NCBI GenBank assembly: GCA_022843745.1
Contig: JALHNB010000011.1
Location: 1-64,000, forward strand
Length of the DNA stretch: 64,000 nucleotides
Direction of reading: 5' to 3'
DNA from: Anaerolineae bacterium
Lineage (GTDB): Bacteria > Chloroflexota > Anaerolineae > Aggregatilineales > Phototrophicaceae
Shown: in pieces, positions 8,048 through 16,072 of the stretch
Position numbering within the stretch: position 1 is the first letter of the stretch
Layout of the letters: each line of letters starts with the position of its first letter
The notes under the pieces: generated by a model
Databases searched by the model: none
Seen by the model: the letters and a program-made list of their open reading frames with translations, nothing else
Told to the model about the DNA's origin: nothing
Program-made: the position numbers and the translations under genes

Positions 8048-8887
8048 CTAATTTGCCGCCAGATAGGGCGCGACGATCTGGCTCTCGACGGTTAAGCCGC
8101 GCCATTCGTCATCGCTGGGGCCATCGTAAATAAGCGTATATGGGCCGCTGAAGCCTGCTTCACGGCTGATGGTGAGACATTTTTCGTAATCGTCGGTATT
8201 GGGGCTTTGGGGTGCGCTAAAGGAGCACTTGGCGTGGCAGGATTCGCCGAAGTGCATGATGGCTTGCAGATCATCATATTTAGTAGCGCCGCTCCAATTG
8301 CCAAAATCCACACACAGGCCAACCTCGCCATCCAGCGACGTGAGCAGGGTATTTACCGAGTCTGGATTATCCAGCAGGCCATGCCAATTTTCCGTCATGA
8401 CCCGAATATTGTGGGCTTTCGCGCGGGGCAGGAGAGTCTTAAATCCGGCACTGCTGCGTTCGAGCGCGTCCGGCGTAACAGTCTTTCCGGCGATCACGCG
8501 CACCCGTTTTGCGCCGAGTTTTCCAGCCACGTCGATCCATTCGCCAATCCACGCCAGATCACGCGCACCGTTTTCGGGGTGCGTCTGGTCGCCATCGTCA
8601 ATCAGCAGCGAAAAAAGCTCGACTCCGGCAGCTTCGAGGGCGCTGCGTAAGTCTTCCAGATAGTCGCTGTCGTGGGCAGGCAGGTGAAAATGGCAGATTT
8701 CGAGCGTATGTATGCCCATTGATGCCAGGTGTGACGGAATCTCCAGCAGGGTCAGCGAGCCGCTGCCATAGGTGGTGACAGCCTTGCCATTTCCGCGCTG
8801 GGCGGGCGAATCCGGATAAGTGATGCCAATCGTGCGGTGCAGACTCCATGTGGAGGTTGATAAACGGGGCAGGGGGGTAGCGGACAT
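8048..8887 (-). CDS. Sugar phosphate isomerase/epimerase-like TIM-barrel protein
   Basis: A xylose-isomerase-like TIM barrel (AP endonuclease family 2 fold, 279 aa). The recognisable parts are the N-terminal strand STSTWSLHRTIGI, GIHTLEICHFHLP, GAKRVRVIAG, the metal-site strand NIRVMTENWHGLL (Glu ligand), GLCVDFGNWSG (Asp), and the late CHAKCSFSAP histidine. These fit metal-dependent sugar isomerases or epimerases; the substrate is not determinable. ATG 8887 has a modest purine-rich upstream stretch (AAGGAGCTATATC on the minus strand). The first ~27 codons are duplicated as a frameshifted remnant at 9110-9196. Confidence 0.82.
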   Translation of the reverse strand: MSATPLPRLSTSTWSLHRTIGITYPDSPAQRGNGKAVTTYGSGSLTLLEIPSHLASMGIHTLEICHFHLPAHDSDYLEDLRSALEAAGVELFSLLIDDGDQTHPENGARDLAWIGEWIDVAGKLGAKRVRVIAGKTVTPDALERSSAGFKTLLPRAKAHNIRVMTENWHGLLDNPDSVNTLLTSLDGEVGLCVDFGNWSGATKYDDLQAIMHFGESCHAKCSFSAPQSPNTDDYEKCLTISREAGFSGPYTLIYDGPSDDEWRGLTVESQIVAPYLAAN

Positions 8888-9033
8888 AAGATATAGCTCC
8901 TTAAAATGTTGTTTGCGTCAATATTATCATTGCGCAAGGGTCTTTCGCCACTTGTATCAGGTACTATAGTATGGTCGATACGTGAGGAATTACATGCGAT
9001 TGACGTGACGAATGTCATAAAACATTGCGCGCT

Positions 9034-9111
9034 CAGGCTGGTTGCGTCAAAATGCACATTGTATGAGGTATCTATCTTAATGGATGACTCATAGCAATAC
9101 GTGAAAATGAC
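9034..9111 (+). pseudogene. Truncated copy of the 5' end and leader of the small gene at 11456
   Basis: Bases 9034-9111 align to 11399-11476 (constant offset 2365, about 85% identity by eye). The stretch includes the leader GTTTGCGTCAAAAT and the first codons of the small gene. Here the start codon has become ATA (TCATAGCAATACGTGAAAAT, against TCATGGCAAAACGTGAAAAT), and similarity ends after about six codons, exactly where the isomerase remnant begins. Confidence 0.82.
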
Positions 9112-9196
9112 ACCGATGGTGCGGTGCAGACTCCAGGTGGAAGTTGATAAGTGGGGCAGGGGATAGCAGACAAAAGTAATCGCTCTTTAAAATGTT
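9110..9196 (-). pseudogene. Truncated, frameshifted copy of the isomerase 5' end
   Basis: Bases 9110-9196 align to 8823-8909 (offset 287 in the best-conserved part). Translated on the minus strand, one base is missing in a C-run, after which it reads LPHLSTSTWSLHRTIGV, compared with LPRLSTSTWSLHRTIGI in the intact gene. Only the first ~22 codons and the leader remain. It marks one edge of a rearrangement that also involves the nrfHA genes. Confidence 0.85.
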
Positions 9197-9483
9197 TGGT
9201 TGTCTACATAACCTCAGTTTTAGATAACCATTTTCACCTATTTTCATAACACGATCAAAAAAATATCAGTTGCCAACATTTCTTAAAAGCCCTCTCCCCA
9301 CAGAGGCGATTCAGGAGTAGAGGGAGTATTAAAATATACCGAAAATTAAAATTATATTTTGCCATCAGTTGGGGTAAGGTGCTATAAAAAATTGGAGCTT
9401 GAGAATCAGAATAGGCTCTTCGCCTAATTGGCCCAAATGCCAACGGCACTTTAAGTGTCGATGATCATTTCAAGGAAGGTGTT

Positions 9484-9951
9484 ATGTTTAGATTACAACG
9501 AGTCAGGCTTAGTTTCGTCTATGTCCTGGTGGGCATTTTGTGTTTCGTGACGGGACTGGCAATGTTCACATTTATTCGAGCAGAAGGCACTGCTTATTTT
9601 TCGGAAAACCCCAGTGCTTGTATGAACTGTCATGTGATGCGCGAACAATTCGATGCATGGCATCACTCATCTCATGCCAGGGTAGCAACCTGTAACGATT
9701 GCCATAGCCCGCATGATAACATGGTGAACAAATTGATCGCTAAAGGCATTAATGGCTTCAATCATAGTTTTGCATTCACCTTCAATACCTATCCGGAAGT
9801 TATCACAATTACTCAATTTAATGAAGACATCGTGAATGATAGCTGCCTGTATTGCCACGAGAATTTGGTAAGCGAGATCGCTCCCAATCACGACAACGCG
9901 CCGAGTTGTATCACTTGTCATGCAGGTATCGGCCATTCTGTGAGGAAGTAA
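9484..9951 (+). CDS. nrfH: Cytochrome c nitrite reductase small subunit NrfH
   Basis: A membrane-anchored tetraheme quinol dehydrogenase of the NapC/NirT/NrfH family, which passes electrons from menaquinol to NrfA. One N-terminal transmembrane helix (residues ~10-31, VYVLVGILCFVTGLAMFTF) is followed by four heme-binding motifs: CMNCH (46-50), CNDCH (70-74), CLYCH (121-125) and CITCH (142-146). CMNCHVM, with its nearby Met, and NPSACMNCH are typical of NrfH heme 1. At 155 aa the length is normal. AAGGAAGG sits just before ATG 9484. nrfA follows within 36 bases, so the two are co-transcribed. Confidence 0.93.
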   Translation: MFRLQRVRLSFVYVLVGILCFVTGLAMFTFIRAEGTAYFSENPSACMNCHVMREQFDAWHHSSHARVATCNDCHSPHDNMVNKLIAKGINGFNHSFAFTFNTYPEVITITQFNEDIVNDSCLYCHENLVSEIAPNHDNAPSCITCHAGIGHSVRK

Positions 9952-9986
9952 ATATATATATCCGCATTGAAGGAGGGATGAAGGGT

Positions 9987-11303
9987 ATGAGAAAGAAAAT
10001 TCTGTATAGTCTCATTTTTCTAGGTTTGTTGCTCGTCGGAGCAAGCACCGGCTTACTCCTGGCGAATATCACACGCCAGCAGGTCGAGTCACAGCAATAT
10101 CCGCTGAAAATTGTAGAGATTGCTGACAATGAAATAGACCCTGCGGTGTGGGGTTTAAACTTCCCTGCACATTATGACCGTTTTATGATGACGCAGACTA
10201 ACTATGGGATGACCCCCTATGGTGGCTCTGATCCCTATAGCAAACTTGAAAAATACCCTGCTATGGTGCGTTTATGGGCCGGTTATGCCTTCAGTATCGA
10301 TCATAACGAGGAGCGCGGTCACTTTTACTCACAAATTGACCAGGCAAACACACAGCGTGTACAAGCACCGCGTAATCAGCCAGCAGCTTGTATCAATTGC
10401 CATGCAGGGGAGGCGCCTCTGCTTATTGCAGATATGGGTTGGGAAGAGTTCAACCGCACACCGTACAATGATTTGGTCGATGATGCACATACGGGTTCAA
10501 CCTGTGCAGATTGTCATGATCCACAGACGATGGAACTGCGCTTAACACGCCCTGGGCTGATTAACGCGCTGGAGCAGCAAGACATTGACTGGACAGAAGC
10601 GAGTCGCCAGGAAATGCGCACATATGTCTGTGCTCAATGCCATGTCGAATATTACTTCGCAGGGGATAATAAGCTCCTGACTTTCCCTTGGGCAGACGGC
10701 ACCAATATTGATGATATTGATGGATACTATGAACGTATCGGGTTTACGGATTGGACTCATGCAGAAACAAACGCGCCTATGATTAAAATCCAGCACCCGG
10801 AATATGAGTTTTTTACAACGGGTTTGCACTTTAACTCGGGTGTATCCTGTGCAGATTGCCATATGCCGTATATCCGGGAAGGCGGAATGAAGATTAGCGA
10901 CCATTGGATTCGCAGCCCGTTGTCGAATGTGAATGCGGCGTGCCAGACATGCCACAATATCCCTGAAGAGCAATTACAGGCGCGTATCCTCAACATTCAG
11001 AACAACACAGCTCAGTTACTCCGATTATCGGAAGAAGCACTGCTAGTAGCGATTGATGCGATTGCAGAAGCACAAGACGCAGGTGCAAGCGATGAAGCAC
11101 TTGCAGAGGCGCGCAATTTCCACCGGCGTTCCCAGCTGCGTTGGGATTTTATCTCGTCCGAAAATAGCACAGGCTTCCACAGTCCTCAGGAAGCAGCCCG
11201 TGTTTTGGCAGTGTCTATTGACCAGGCACATCGGGCACGTATAAGCGCGATGATTACTCTAAATGAATTGAATGACGGACAGTCAGTGTCCATCTCACCG
11301 TAG
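9987..11303 (+). CDS. nrfA: Ammonia-forming cytochrome c nitrite reductase NrfA (CxxCH type)
   Basis: Pentaheme catalytic subunit that reduces nitrite to ammonia with six electrons outside the membrane. An N-terminal hydrophobic stretch (residues 6-27) is a signal or anchor. The heme motifs are CINCH (135-139), CADCH (173-177), CAQCH (215-219), CADCH (288-292) and CQTCH (320-323 region). The active-site heme uses CxxCH instead of the classical CxxCK. Calcium ligands are kept (E221, Y222 in VEYYF; K267 and Q269 in KIQHPE), as are the active-site Arg (EERGHFY), Tyr and His (TTGLHF). ATG 9987 is chosen because AGGAGG at 9971-9976 is properly spaced; ATG 9978 would be too close. Length (438 aa) is normal. 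Confidence 0.93.
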   Translation: MRKKILYSLIFLGLLLVGASTGLLLANITRQQVESQQYPLKIVEIADNEIDPAVWGLNFPAHYDRFMMTQTNYGMTPYGGSDPYSKLEKYPAMVRLWAGYAFSIDHNEERGHFYSQIDQANTQRVQAPRNQPAACINCHAGEAPLLIADMGWEEFNRTPYNDLVDDAHTGSTCADCHDPQTMELRLTRPGLINALEQQDIDWTEASRQEMRTYVCAQCHVEYYFAGDNKLLTFPWADGTNIDDIDGYYERIGFTDWTHAETNAPMIKIQHPEYEFFTTGLHFNSGVSCADCHMPYIREGGMKISDHWIRSPLSNVNAACQTCHNIPEEQLQARILNIQNNTAQLLRLSEEALLVAIDAIAEAQDAGASDEALAEARNFHRRSQLRWDFISSENSTGFHSPQEAARVLAVSIDQAHRARISAMITLNELNDGQSVSISP

Positions 11304-11337
11304 ACAAATTTGCTCAGGCCAAAAAAATCGTTTATGC

Positions 11338-11366
11338 AGGGCGTGGTAACAGCCATGCCCTTTGTG
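11338..11366 (+). terminator. Probable terminator of nrfHA
   Basis: AGGGCGTGG (11338-11346) pairs with CCATGCCCT (11353-11361), including one G-U pair, and TTTGTGTT follows. It lies 34 bases after the nrfA stop. Confidence 0.6.
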
Positions 11367-11455
11367 TTGGTAGCGCTTCTACAAAATGATTGCGAATTCA
11401 GGCCGTTTGCGTCAAAATATACAATGTATGTGGTTTCTATCTTTTTGGATGACTC

Positions 11456-11698
11456 ATGGCAAAACGTGAAAATCGACTCGTTCCTATCCTGCATGAACAG
11501 CGGGCGATTCGCAACCTCAAGGGAATCTCGCCCGCTTCAACGCCGCCGGAATCGATGCCTCTCTCCAATGCCCTGATTGATATCGCTGTTGCCGCGCTGG
11601 ACGAAGTGGCCGCGCTGGAAGACGGCCAGAGTGTTGACCTGCAACGGCTCTCACGGCTGGTTGATCTGGTCGCGAGTCTGCCGGAACACATGCCTTAA
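11456..11698 (+). CDS. Small conserved-looking hypothetical protein (80 aa)
   Basis: I do not recognise a family. The protein has a basic N-terminus (MAKRENRLVPILHEQRAIRN) and a C-terminal half that looks like two amphipathic helices (LIDIAVAALDEVAALEDG, LQRLSRLVDLVASLPEH). No signal peptide or metal motif is present. Evidence that it is real: protein-like composition, a clear helix pattern, and a second copy of its leader and first codons at 9034-9111 with a mutated start codon, which implies that the ATG at 11456 was the functional one. It probably once lay divergently from the isomerase gene before nrfHA came between them. Confidence 0.55.
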   Translation: MAKRENRLVPILHEQRAIRNLKGISPASTPPESMPLSNALIDIAVAALDEVAALEDGQSVDLQRLSRLVDLVASLPEHMP

Positions 11699-11801
11699 TT
11701 GAACTCAGCACATGAAAAAATATGGCTCAGTTTTTAACTTTGTAAATCCTTATTTGCATAGGTAATGTTTTTGGCGAAAATCAAGGAAAATCCGCTTTTG
11801 T

Positions 11802-12731
11802 GTGATTTTTAAACACGCCATGTTTCAATGGGCAAGTATTCTCCTTCGTTTGCAAATTGGCGTTGCGCTGGTGATCGCGCTGCCGTTGAGCATCGTGCCG
11901 CTGGCAGGCAGCGTGTTTGGCGCGGGGCGACAGATCGCGTTTGAGTCAGACCGGGATGGAAACTGGGAAATCTACTTGATGGACGTTGACCGTCAGATCG
12001 TTCATAACCTCACGCGCAATCCTCATGAAGATCGTTCCCCCTCGTGGTCGCCGGATGGCAGCGATGTGGCGTATTATGCCAGCGATGAGAACGGCCTGGG
12101 TGATATTTATGTGCTGGAAATAGCAAACGGCCAGACTCGCCAATTGACCAACAACGGCGAAAATAACTGGATGCCGTCGTGGTCCCCGGACGGACAGCAC
12201 ATCGCCTATCTGGTCAATTATGGCGGCATGATGATGATGGATGCCAATGGCGAGAATGCTCACCGCCTCGGCTATGGTTTCCGCCCGTCGTGGTCGCCGG
12301 ACAGCCGCCGCATCATTTTTTACGCGGATCGGGACAGCGACATGAACGCCGAAGTCTATGATATGGATCTTGAGACTGCTGTTATCCGCAACCGTTCCCA
12401 GCATAGTTCCAATGATATGTACCCAGCGTGGTCGCCAGATGGTCGCTGGATCGCGTTCGCCTCGGCGCGGACGACGAACGCCGATATTTATATCATGCCT
12501 GCCTGCGAGGATCGCGATTTAGTGACCTGTTCGCGAGATGCGCAGCCGATTACCCAGAATCGAGTCGCTGACATTGCCCCAGCGTGGTCGCCGGATAGCC
12601 AGCTCATCGCGTTCACATCCGAGAATGAAGGCTTTGAGGAAATTTTCATCATGGATGCCGATGGGAGCAATCTGGGTGTTTTAACGCGCGGCAGCTCGAA
12701 TAATCGTCTCCCCGCGTGGCGGCCTCGATAA
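11802..12731 (+). CDS. Secreted TolB-like WD40/PD40 beta-propeller protein
   Basis: A secreted six-bladed propeller of 309 aa. An N-terminal hydrophobic segment (IGVALVIALPLSIVPLAGSVFG) acts as signal or anchor. It is followed by six PD40 repeats, each with the S/A-WSPD pattern (SPSWSPDGSDVAYY, MPSWSPDGQHIAYL, RPSWSPDSRRIIFY, YPAWSPDGRWIAFA, APAWSPDSQLIAFT, and a final LPAWRPR). The blade strands often end with IYLMD, IYVLE or IFIMDADGS. Related proteins bind partners or carbohydrates; no enzyme domain is attached. ATG 11820 is an alternative start. This is a family commonly expanded in Chloroflexota. Confidence 0.85.
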   Translation: MIFKHAMFQWASILLRLQIGVALVIALPLSIVPLAGSVFGAGRQIAFESDRDGNWEIYLMDVDRQIVHNLTRNPHEDRSPSWSPDGSDVAYYASDENGLGDIYVLEIANGQTRQLTNNGENNWMPSWSPDGQHIAYLVNYGGMMMMDANGENAHRLGYGFRPSWSPDSRRIIFYADRDSDMNAEVYDMDLETAVIRNRSQHSSNDMYPAWSPDGRWIAFASARTTNADIYIMPACEDRDLVTCSRDAQPITQNRVADIAPAWSPDSQLIAFTSENEGFEEIFIMDADGSNLGVLTRGSSNNRLPAWRPR

Positions 12732-12817
12732 CCTGCTTAATCCTTCATGCAAGACGAGCGCAGTAGTCGCCTATAATTTTGAAACAGTTAGGACTACTCT
12801 TGTCGTTAAGGATAAAA

Positions 12818-13195
12818 ATGGCTACGTCACCCAAAGAACTCGCGATGCAGATGCTACAAGCAATGACCGCGAAGAACAAAGCAGGTATTCTTGCTGTTCT
12901 CTCCGATGATGCGATACTATTTGACCCCCACTACCCCAGCCCGTTGATGTCCGGCAAAGAAGCCATCGGCGCCGGGTTGGATTTCGCCTTCGGGATGCTC
13001 AAACAGCCTGGATGGACGATCCTGCGCTCGTGGGAAAGCGGCGACTCGGTTGTGTTTGAGGTCGATACGCATCATGAGATGATAAACGGCATGATGATTA
13101 CGCCGAAGCAGGTGTTTATTGTCGATGTGAAGGATGGAAAAATCACAAGCTGGCAGTCATTCGTCCCCTATCCGCCGCCGATGCCGCCTGCATAA
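12818..13195 (+). CDS. NTF2-like/SnoaL-type small protein
   Basis: An alpha-beta barrel of the NTF2-like superfamily (125 aa). The usual pattern is visible: a long first helix (SPKELAMQMLQAMTAKNKAGILAVL), DDAILFDPHYP, a glycine-bearing loop LMSGKEAIGAGL, and strands SVVFEVDTHHEM, QVFIVDVKDGKITSWQSFVPY. Members act as small isomerases, hydratases or ligand-binding proteins; the function here is unknown. AAGGA ends six bases before ATG 12818, so this start is preferred to an upstream ATG at 12779. Confidence 0.8.
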   Translation: MATSPKELAMQMLQAMTAKNKAGILAVLSDDAILFDPHYPSPLMSGKEAIGAGLDFAFGMLKQPGWTILRSWESGDSVVFEVDTHHEMINGMMITPKQVFIVDVKDGKITSWQSFVPYPPPMPPA

Positions 13196-13471
13196 ATACT
13201 ACGTTTAACGATGATGTATCAGGGCGAGGCGCACCTCGCCCTTACGAAATTCCCTACTCCGCTGATCGTCTTTTGCTCCGCTTGATAGCGATTCGGGCTA
13301 ATTGATGGTATATTTGCGCCCGCTGTAATATGCAGTGTAAGCAAAGCTCGGCTTATGGCTAAGGCTTACAGTATCAATTAGGCCATTTAGCCTATATTCC
13401 AGCTCGTTGATAGCCTGCTACGATGATGCCCGCAGGAACAGATGATCTATCTTAAGTGGAGTTCAATACAA
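13196..13471. other. Gap with palindrome and long-range inverted repeat
   Basis: A short palindrome of the dispersed family (GGGCGAGGCGCACCTCGCCC then TTACGA) lies at about 13219-13244. CTAATTGAT (13298-13306) and ATCAATTAG (13373-13381) form an inverted repeat with a 66-base loop, and GCTTATGGCTAAGGCTTACA lies inside it. No small gene is apparent. Confidence 0.45.
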
Positions 13472-14716
13472 ATGTCTCGATTTTATCGTATGTTTTTAAT
13501 GGCAATTTTCGCTGCCCTCTTTGTGACGATTCCCGTCTCGGCAGCGCAGCCCCGGCAAGTCTATGCCTTCTATTTCGGCTGGTGGCTGGGCGATTCCTGG
13601 GGCGATGCTGCACTGAGCGACAGACCCGCGAATCCGTATGACCAGCGTGATGGAAGTGTGATCGGCGCACAGATTGACCAGGCGAAGGGCGCAGGCATCG
13701 ACGCTTTTATCATGTCCTACTACGGCCCGGCGGGTGATAACCTGACCTCGCAAACGTTTAACTCCCTTCTCGATCAGGCCAGCGCACGGGGATTCTCGGC
13801 GGCGGCGGCTGTCGATCTGGGATCGCCCAACTACAACAATTCAGCCGAAGCGATCACGCAAACGCTGACCTACGTTATCAATGACCGCGCCAATCACCCG
13901 GCGTATCTGCGCTACAACGGCAAGCCTGTGATTTATTTCTGGAATCAGGGGCGATTCAGCCTCGCGGATTGGCAGTATTTCCGCAGTCTGGTTGACCCCG
14001 GCTACACCTCGATCTGGGTCGCGGAAGGCACGGATACCACCTATATCGGTGCGTTCGACGGCCTGTATCTGTTTAACGTGGCGTGGTCGTCGAATTTCGC
14101 TTCGACGGCAGCGGGCTGGCGGCAAAATGTCCTCGGCGCTGGCGGCACATTTTTCACGCCAACGGTGCATCCGGGCTGGGATGAGAATGCTATTGCGGCG
14201 CGTGAGAGCCGGAATAATCCAACCGATGTGCAGGCGCGTCTGGATGGTGAATTCCTTACCAACAGCTGGAATGGCGCGGCTTCCAGCGGTGCGGACGCAA
14301 TTCTGATCGTCAGTTGGAACGAATACTACGAAAATTCGCATATCGAGCCGAGCCAGAATTTCGGCACTCAGGCGCTCGATACGCTGCGCCCGTTAATCGC
14401 AGGCTGGAAAAGCGGCGCTGCGGTTGGTGCTACGGTGTCGAATACGAATGCTGCTTCTCCGGCTGTTGAGGCTGCCGCGCCCGGTACGCCCACAGGCCAG
14501 ACGTTTACGCTCAATTTCCTGGCAAATTTCCGCAGCGGCCCCTCGACTGGCGCGGGAATCATCAGCGAAATTCCGTATCTGGCGGCGGTTGAAGTCGTCG
14601 GCAAGAACGCGGATGGCAGTTGGATTCATGTGAATTACAACGGCGTCAGCGGTTGGGTCGCGGGACAGCTTGGCTATCTCAGCGGTGATGTCAACGCGCT
14701 GCCGGTGACGGGTTAA
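13472..14716 (+). CDS. Secreted GH99/GH71-like glycosidase-fold protein with C-terminal SH3b domain
   Basis: A secreted two-domain protein (414 aa). After a signal peptide (MFLMAIFAALFVTIPVSA) comes a TIM-barrel domain of ~320 residues resembling glycoside hydrolase family 99 and WbsX-like proteins: VYAFYFGWWLGD, QIDQAKGAGIDAFIMSYYG, GKPVIYFWNQGRF, and ILIVSWNEYYENSHIEPS, the GH99 signature containing the catalytic-site glutamates. Residues ~345-405 form an SH3b domain (FLANFRSGPSTGAGIISEIP, GVSGWVAGQLGYLSGD) and the protein ends in LPVTG. GH99 enzymes cleave alpha-mannosides; activity here is inferred only from the fold. ATG 13472 fits the signal peptide better than ATG 13442. A remnant of its 3' end recurs at 20795-20905. 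Confidence 0.8.
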   Translation: MSRFYRMFLMAIFAALFVTIPVSAAQPRQVYAFYFGWWLGDSWGDAALSDRPANPYDQRDGSVIGAQIDQAKGAGIDAFIMSYYGPAGDNLTSQTFNSLLDQASARGFSAAAAVDLGSPNYNNSAEAITQTLTYVINDRANHPAYLRYNGKPVIYFWNQGRFSLADWQYFRSLVDPGYTSIWVAEGTDTTYIGAFDGLYLFNVAWSSNFASTAAGWRQNVLGAGGTFFTPTVHPGWDENAIAARESRNNPTDVQARLDGEFLTNSWNGAASSGADAILIVSWNEYYENSHIEPSQNFGTQALDTLRPLIAGWKSGAAVGATVSNTNAASPAVEAAAPGTPTGQTFTLNFLANFRSGPSTGAGIISEIPYLAAVEVVGKNADGSWIHVNYNGVSGWVAGQLGYLSGDVNALPVTG

Positions 14717-14741
14717 ATTTTTAGCGAATATGTGATTTTGT

Positions 14742-14783
14742 AGGGGCGCACCAATAAGAGCGCAAGCCTTGCGCCCCTACAAG
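14742..14783. repeat. Dispersed GTAGGGGC palindrome
   Basis: TGTAGGGGCGC at the left pairs with GCGCCCCTACA at the right, with AAGAGCGCAAGCCTT in between. The same right half (GCGTAAGCCTTGCGCCCCTAC) recurs at 20875-20896, beyond the far end of the arabinoside cassette. Confidence 0.8.
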
Positions 14784-14791
14784 AACGTCCA

Positions 14792-15802
14792 CTAACATGA
14801 CTCACGCACAATGAGTTCACTATAGACGATACTTTTAACAGGGATCCCCTCGTTGCCTTCAATCAGCCGATGGAGTTTCTGTAGCGCCAGCACACCAATT
14901 TCGTATTTGGGGATATGAACAGTTGTCAGCGGTGGGCGTGTGTATCCGCTTTCAATGGTGTTGTCGATACTTCCAATAGCGATGTCGCCTGGGATGCTTA
15001 AGCCAGCTTCCCGAATCGCTTCCATCGCGCCAAAGGCCGTTTTATCGCTGATTGCGATCACAGCGGTGGGACGAGCGCGGAGTTCTAAAATTTCCTTCAT
15101 CTGAATATAGCCCTTCAGCGGATGTCCAGACACCGGCTCTGGCATCCATTCAGGCGGTGCGAGGATCTGTTCCTCGGCCATTGCCGCAAGGCAGCCCCGA
15201 AAACGATCAACCAGACTGCTGTATTTGGTTGGCCCCTTCAAGATAGCGATTTTCCGATGCCCCTGGTCAAGCATGTGGCGTGCTATTTGGTATCCTGCCA
15301 TAAAGTTATCGCCTAACACGCAAGGGAGTGTCTGATCCTTGATATAGCTCTCGATCAACACGACAGGCACGTTGGGAATTTTAAGATGAATGACGGTCTC
15401 AGGCAGGATGTCGCCATCATTCGCAACCACAAATCCGGCAACCTTCTGCGCAAAGACGGTTTTGAGCAGATCCAGATCCTGCGTGTTGCGATCAAACGTC
15501 GATAGCAGAACGTGGTAGCCCAGACGCTTCGCCTCTGCGTGGAAGCCGCGAATAATATCGCCATAGAAAACATCACTGATGGCCGGAATCGACGATTGCT
15601 CAATCAGTAAACCGAGCGATTCTGCCGGTGAGCCATTGTCATCCATCTTGATAACGTATGACAGTTTATTAATGGCAGCCCAGACCTTCTGGACGGTTTC
15701 GGTGGCGATGCCGGGCTTGTTGTGGACAACCATCCAAACCGTTGTCGGTGAGACTTCGGCTGCATGGGCGACATCACGCATAGTTGGTTTTGACTTGGTC
15801 AA
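14792..15802 (-). CDS. LacI-family repressor of the arabinoside cassette
   Basis: A LacI/GalR-type regulator (336 aa). Residues ~6-55 are the helix-turn-helix and hinge (TMRDVAHAAEVSPTTVWMVV, then KPGIATETVQKVWAAINKLSY). Residues ~60-336 form the periplasmic-binding-protein-like effector domain (LGLLIEQSS, GDIIRGFHAEAKRLGYHVLL, GDIAIGSIDNTIESGYTRPP). It is divergent from the GH51 and sugar-importer genes with 270 bases between them. It likely responds to an arabinose-containing sugar, which is inference from context. Two matching operator-like palindromes lie in the shared gap, one only 23-43 bases ahead of its own start, consistent with autoregulation. Confidence 0.92.
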   Translation of the reverse strand: MTKSKPTMRDVAHAAEVSPTTVWMVVHNKPGIATETVQKVWAAINKLSYVIKMDDNGSPAESLGLLIEQSSIPAISDVFYGDIIRGFHAEAKRLGYHVLLSTFDRNTQDLDLLKTVFAQKVAGFVVANDGDILPETVIHLKIPNVPVVLIESYIKDQTLPCVLGDNFMAGYQIARHMLDQGHRKIAILKGPTKYSSLVDRFRGCLAAMAEEQILAPPEWMPEPVSGHPLKGYIQMKEILELRARPTAVIAISDKTAFGAMEAIREAGLSIPGDIAIGSIDNTIESGYTRPPLTTVHIPKYEIGVLALQKLHRLIEGNEGIPVKSIVYSELIVRESC

Positions 15803-15824
15803 TCAATCACTCCTCAGTACCACA

Positions 15825-15845
15825 AAGCTATTTACTAAACACGAT
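15825..15845. promoter_or_regulatory. Operator O2 candidate near lacI start
   Basis: The core TTTACTAAACA centred at 15835 matches the core of the perfect palindrome at 15999-16019; the outer bases differ. Centre-to-centre distance is 174 bases. It lies just upstream of the regulator gene and upstream of the GH51 promoter. Confidence 0.5.
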
Positions 15846-15868
15846 TTCAATATTTAGTTTACAAGTAT

Positions 15869-15897
15869 TTGACACGTCTGATTAAGCATAGTATATT
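15869..15897 (+). promoter_or_regulatory. Sigma-70-type promoter of the GH51/ABC operon
   Basis: TTGACA (15869-15874), a 17-base spacer and TATATT (15892-15897). Transcription would begin near 15904, about 170 bases before the GH51 start codon, with the strong operator palindrome inside the leader. Confidence 0.7.
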
Positions 15898-15989
15898 TAG
15901 ATTCAATTGATATAAAATCTCTTTTTAAATTAGCTGATTATGCTCTTTTATACACTAAAGTTACTGAAATTTTTCGATATTCGATTACA

Positions 15990-16028
15990 CCAGCGCTCAA
16001 CATGTTTACTAAACATGTTCGGCGCTGG
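15990..16028. promoter_or_regulatory. Operator O1: perfect palindrome nested in a longer inverted repeat
   Basis: Two ten-base arms, the right one TAAACATGTT, flank a single central base at 16009 (15999-16019) and are perfectly inverted. This extends outward to CCAGCGC (15990) and GCGCTGG (16028), with two mismatches. This is the form expected of a LacI-family operator; the extended arms could also fold as an RNA hairpin in the leader. Confidence 0.75.
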
Positions 16029-16072
16029 TTGGTTTAATTACCCTACTATACCTCAAGTCGGATACGCTACCT

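Noticed and set aside
9978-9980. Earlier ATG for nrfA
   Set aside because: It directly touches the AAGGAGGG ribosome-binding site; the ATG at 9987 has correct spacing.
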